The translations under genes were made by a program, and so were the position numbers. From Aradus depressus (Eukaryota; Arthropoda; Insecta; Hemiptera; Aradidae): DNA of 64,000 nt. The notes under the pieces are model-generated. The model saw only the letters and a program-made list of their open reading frames with translations, was not told the DNA's origin and made no database searches. Shown here piece by piece: positions 62,690 through 64,000 of this stretch. Location: NCBI GenBank assembly GCA_963662175.1, contig OY759222.1:5376713-5440712 (forward strand). Direction: 5' to 3'. How positions within the stretch are numbered: position 1 is the stretch's first letter; the number at the start of each line of letters is the position of its first letter.

Positions 62690-64000
62690 TATATAAATAA
62701 AGCTGAAACGGGGCATTCATTTGTGCCCGATTGAATAATAGGCTATGTGGCGTCCCAGAATTTTGAACGATAGGGAGGGTTGTAAGGGGGGCCTAAGTAT
62801 ATAAATAGTGCTAACTCATTAACTAATGGTCAAATTGTCATGAAATTTCACACGTAGTCTTTTTAAAAGCCAAACAGGAAAAAAAGGTGTGTGGCGTCCC
62901 AAAGTTTTGAACGGGAGGGGGGGTTGTGGGGGGCCTAAGTATAAATATAGAGCTAACTCATTAACTAATAGTCGAATTGTCATGAAATTTCACATGTAGT
63001 ATTTTTAAAAGCCAAATAGGAAAAAAAGGTGTGTGGCGTCCCAAAGTTTTGAACGGGAGGGGGGGTTGTGGGGGGCCTAAGTATAAATATAGAGCTAACT
63101 CATTAACTAATAGTCGAATTGTCATGAAATTTCACATGTAGTATTTTTAAAAGCCAAATAGGAAAAAAAGGTGTGTGGCGTCCCAAAGTTTTGAACGGGA
63201 GGGGGGGTTGTGGGGGGGCCTAAGTATAAATATAGAGCTAATTCTTTAATGGTTGGTCGGATTGTAACGAAATTTCACATGGAGTATTCCTGAAGGCCAA
63301 ATAGAAAAATAAGGTGTGTGGCGTCCCAAAGTTTTGAACGGGAGGGGGGGTTGTGGGGGGGCCTAAGTATAAATATAGAGCTAATTCTTTAATGGTTGGT
63401 CGGATTGTAACGAAATTTCCCATGTAGTATTCCTGAAGGCCAAATAGAAAAAAAAGGTGTGTGGCGTCCCAAAGTTTTGAACGGGAGGGGGGGTTGTGGG
63501 GGGCCTAAGTATAAATATAGAGCTAACTCATTAACTAATAGTCGAATTGTCATGAAATTTCACATGTAGTATTTTTAAAAGCCAAATAGGAAAAAAAGGT
63601 GTGTGGCGTCCCAAAAGTTTTGAACGGGAGGGGGGGTTGTGGGGGGGCCTAAGTATAAATATAGAGCTTATATTAATAAAGCTGAAACGGGGTTTGTTTG
63701 TTTGTTTGTTTGTTTGTTTGTTTGTATGTAAGTATGTTTGTTCCAGCATCACGCCCAAACCGCTGGACGGATTTTTATGAAACTGCCCATGTAGCATTCT
63801 TTTGAGCCCGATTGAATAATAGGCTATGTGGCGTCCCAAAATTTTGATCGGGAGGGGGGGTTGTAAGGGGGGCCTAAGTATAAAAATAGTGCTAACTCAT
63901 TAACTAATGGTCAAATTGTCATGAAATTTCACACGTAGTCTTTTTAAAAGCCAAACAGGAAAATAGGTGTGTGGCGTCCCAAAGTTTAGAACGGGAGGGG
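62690..64000 (+). repeat. Helitron-like tandem-repeat region, second block (runs off the window)
   Basis: Opens with CTATATAAATAAAGCTGAAA and the same 140-bp units as 57097-59085. From about 63651 it repeats 58063-58420 almost base for base, including the GTTTGTTTG run, so a larger unit of about 5.6 kb may itself be duplicated. Truncated by the window end. Confidence 0.75.

Noticed and set aside
57987..63839. Minus-strand ORFs with (NKQT)n stretches
   Set aside because: Translation of a GTTTGTTTG microsatellite and 140-bp tandem units; no coding evidence.

Overview
This is a window of animal nuclear DNA, most likely from an insect. Genes are broken into short exons with canonical GT-AG introns. 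Introns and spacers are AT-rich and packed with transposable elements. The proteins (a soluble ACE-like peptidase, a Dronc/caspase-2-like caspase, an insect-style C2H2 zinc-finger protein, an SLC7 amino-acid transporter) fit an arthropod, probably a hemipteroid insect, but the species cannot be fixed from the sequence alone.

Layout. (1) 979-10707, plus strand: last seven exons of an angiotensin-converting-enzyme-like peptidase; its 5' exons lie left of the window. (2) 16437-28833, plus strand: five exons of a caspase covering the whole catalytic domain. Its last intron (about 9 kb) holds a full-length 5.7-kb non-LTR retrotransposon in antisense orientation (22018-27695), with a 9-bp target-site duplication, a poly(A) tail and two frameshifts. 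(3) 30450-35829, plus strand: a complete six-exon zinc-finger gene (349 aa). Four small symmetrical exons, each carrying one sumoylation-type motif, precede one exon with eight C2H2 fingers. (4) 37183-37297, minus strand: a coding-like terminal exon of an unidentified gene. (5) 42105-56135, minus strand: last nine exons of an SLC7/LAT-type transporter, with a possible alternative terminal exon at 43350; its 5' exons lie right of the window. (6) 57097-64000: no gene. It holds nested tandem repeats: a block of about 140 bp, a 66-bp minisatellite that stays open in one frame, and a 441-bp satellite.

The dominant mobile element is a tRNA-derived SINE of about 340 bp with Pol III A and B boxes. 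At least 23 copies or fragments lie in introns and spacers on both strands, and one has a clean 14-bp target-site duplication. Part of this SINE, in antisense, has become the core of the 441-bp satellite. Other elements include several foldback or MITE elements (one with TA duplications and one of about 920 bp that carries a SINE in its loop), a pogo-like remnant with a transposase tail, a TIR transposon with a small transposase-like ORF, and several LINE fragments.

The four genes share no obvious pathway; this is an ordinary gene neighbourhood. The most unusual material is the repeat biology and the exon architecture of the zinc-finger gene.
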